The translations under genes were made by a program, and so were the position numbers. A DNA stretch of 64,000 nucleotides. Origin: Variovorax paradoxus. GTDB lineage: Bacteria > Pseudomonadota > Gammaproteobacteria > Burkholderiales > Burkholderiaceae_C. This document shows, piece after piece, positions 63,910 through 64,000 of the stretch (position 1 is its first letter; each line of letters starts with the position of its first letter). Under the pieces are notes generated by a model, which was not told the origin of the DNA, made no database searches, and was given only the letters and a program-made list of their open reading frames with translations. Location: NCBI RefSeq assembly GCF_009498455.1, contig NZ_CP045644.1, positions 496,001 to 560,000 of the forward strand. Direction: 5' to 3'.

Positions 63910-64000
63910 GCCTCGGCTTCCGCCGGTCGCACGACTCCACCGGCCTGACTGGCACCTCGCGCGGCCGCCGATCGCGGACATGGGAGCCGAGGTGCGCCTG

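Overview
This is a high-GC chromosomal window that looks like a member of the Comamonadaceae (Burkholderiales), most likely Variovorax or a close relative. The basis is protein style and gene order: mraZ-rsmH-ftsL-ftsI, hslVU next to a DksA with a long lysine/alanine/proline tail, dapF-DUF484-xerC, an orphan Bug-family binding protein, ProQ with a poly-glutamine tail, and TTG/GTG starts. I ran no database search, so family names rest on motifs and recall.

Layout. 1-3.5 kb: start of the division and cell-wall cluster on the minus strand, with a MraZ operator made of four boxes spaced exactly 10 bp. 3.6-8.3 kb: hslU, hslV, a STAS-like protein and an unusual DksA. 8.6-16.9 kb: a DUF945 protein, a CobW-type GTPase, an RlmI-type methyltransferase and the coupled group dapF-DUF484-ydcF-xerC, then an alpha/beta hydrolase. 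16.9-23 kb: a five-gene minus-strand operon (YcaC-like hydrolase, XapX protein, amidohydrolase, DoxX, EntS-like exporter) divergent from a LysR regulator with a perfect palindrome in front of it.

23.7-30.2 kb is the accessory part. A 128-bp direct repeat, made of the 3' end of an alpha/beta hydrolase gene, brackets about 3.6 kb. That block holds a PAAR-domain protein with a C-terminal M35-like zinc protease (a likely type VI secretion effector), two OmpA-fold lipoproteins directly behind it (the second frameshifted), a monooxygenase and an AraC regulator. An HNH-nuclease-like gene and an AT-rich stretch follow. This is the best candidate in the window for an undescribed system.

30-45 kb: exporters, dehydrogenases, thioesterase, deaminase, porin, a NUDIX-metallo-beta-lactamase fusion and a pseudouridine synthase with an altered catalytic motif. 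43-48.4 kb: a MarR-controlled aromatic-acid-type efflux operon (MarR, FUSC, DUF1656, HlyD, OprM). 48.4-48.8 kb: RNase P RNA on the minus strand. 48.9-51.8 kb: norR and hmp, divergent, for nitric oxide detoxification. 51.9-57.1 kb: cysteine synthase, a flavoprotein, a VUT-family transporter, ProQ and htpX with a heat-shock-type promoter. 57.3-64 kb: an IgaA-like membrane protein, DUF3025, a NYN-domain protein, pyrC, an ECF sigma factor, DUF2892, a small Rieske protein and a small lipoprotein.

The minus strand carries most genes, and many neighbours share ATGA start/stop overlaps. Long open frames opposite real genes are composition artefacts and are left out. No tRNA, CRISPR array, complete insertion sequence or replication origin was recognised.
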